Part shown: piece by piece, positions 63,960 to 64,000 of the stretch | Layout: each line of letters opens with the position of its first letter | Numbering within the stretch: the stretch's first letter is position 1 | From: Oscillospiraceae bacterium | GTDB lineage: Bacteria > Bacillota > Clostridia > Oscillospirales > Acutalibacteraceae | Length of the DNA: 64,000 nucleotides | Assembly (NCBI GenBank): GCA_015066595.1 | Contig: SVNZ01000005.1 | Span: forward strand, 29,468 to 93,467 | Direction of reading: 5' to 3' | Notes under the pieces: model-generated | Told to the model about the DNA's origin: nothing | What the model saw: the letters and a program-made list of their open reading frames with translations, nothing else | The model's database searches: none | Program-made: the position numbers and the translations under genes

Positions 63960-64000
63960 CATTTTCGGGCATAGCCCTAATATTACTGGCGGCGCACAAG

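Larger units (their letters stand above)
63693..64000. other. AT-rich upstream region of the subtilase gene
   Basis: No gene can be supported. It contains a TGCGAT/ATCGCA inverted repeat (63766-63780) in the predicted leader, the subtilase promoter (63820-63849) and a minus-strand terminator (63930-63959) that should end a gene lying beyond the window. Confidence 0.6.

Noticed and set aside
63960..64000. End of a minus-strand gene at the right edge
   Set aside because: A TAA near 63983 followed by a terminator would fit, but only five codons are visible and no product can be suggested.

Overview
The window reads as chromosome of a low-GC, spore-forming, Gram-positive anaerobe of the Clostridia. 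Support comes from the spoIIAA-spoIIAB-sigF operon and spoVAC, clostridial 2[4Fe-4S] ferredoxin, a flavin reductase-rubredoxin fusion, AGGAGG ribosome binding sites and TTGACA/TATAAT promoters. Two secreted proteins with type I dockerin modules next to a class B sortase suggest a Ruminococcus-like member of the Oscillospiraceae (an R. bromii-like organism would fit). The species is inference only. There is no prophage, CRISPR array or rRNA. Most of the sequence is core chromosome, with accessory surface genes at about 0.8-3.5 kb, 34-39.4 kb and 58-63.7 kb.

Layout. 1-5.4 kb: the end of a histidine kinase, secreted and lipoprotein genes, then thiT under a TPP riboswitch with an unexplained structured insert of about 240 nt, and a tRNA-Arg followed by two perfect 210-bp tandem units that each regenerate the tRNA 3' end. 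5.4-11.8 kb (minus): M18 aminopeptidase, lytic transglycosylase, coaE, tsaC/sua5, prfA, a DUF951 gene and hflX. 11.9-14.9 kb: proB-proA facing a three-gene operon of unknown proteins. 14.9-22.1 kb (plus): a phosphodiesterase, holB-ricT, ferredoxin, trmN6-rsmI-folC and spoIIAA-spoIIAB-sigF. 22.1-24.9 kb (minus): metA, proS, acpP. 25.1-31 kb (plus): a complete shikimate-to-prephenate operon aroE-aroK-aroB-aroA-aroC-pheA. 31-34 kb: a phosphohexomutase, an 87-aa unknown gene with a structured, partly tRNA-like leader, and queT under a preQ1-I riboswitch. 34-39.8 kb: a membrane protein with an extracellular DnaJ-type zinc finger, two lipoproteins, a DUF1292 protein, an Ig-like/M23 wall hydrolase and a divergent XRE regulator. 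39.8-52.7 kb (minus): rpoB-rpoC and rpsL-rpsG-fusA-tuf, with the rubredoxin fusion between them. 53-64 kb: birA, an acyltransferase, lone spoVAC, nifS-thiI, a large sortase B and its partner, then two dockerin proteins.

The most unusual item is the 619-aa sortase B at 58026-59885. It joins a cytoplasmic domain resembling the CinA/MoCF fold, a membrane anchor, a complete sortase B domain and a C-terminal InlB-like repeat. A second small CinA-like protein follows 19 bp later. Both sit behind nifS-thiI and beside the dockerin operon, whose protease has Glu in place of the catalytic Asp. The other strong signals are RNA or repeat features: the tRNA-Arg-nested tandem unit, the two-part thiT leader and the leader of the 87-aa gene.
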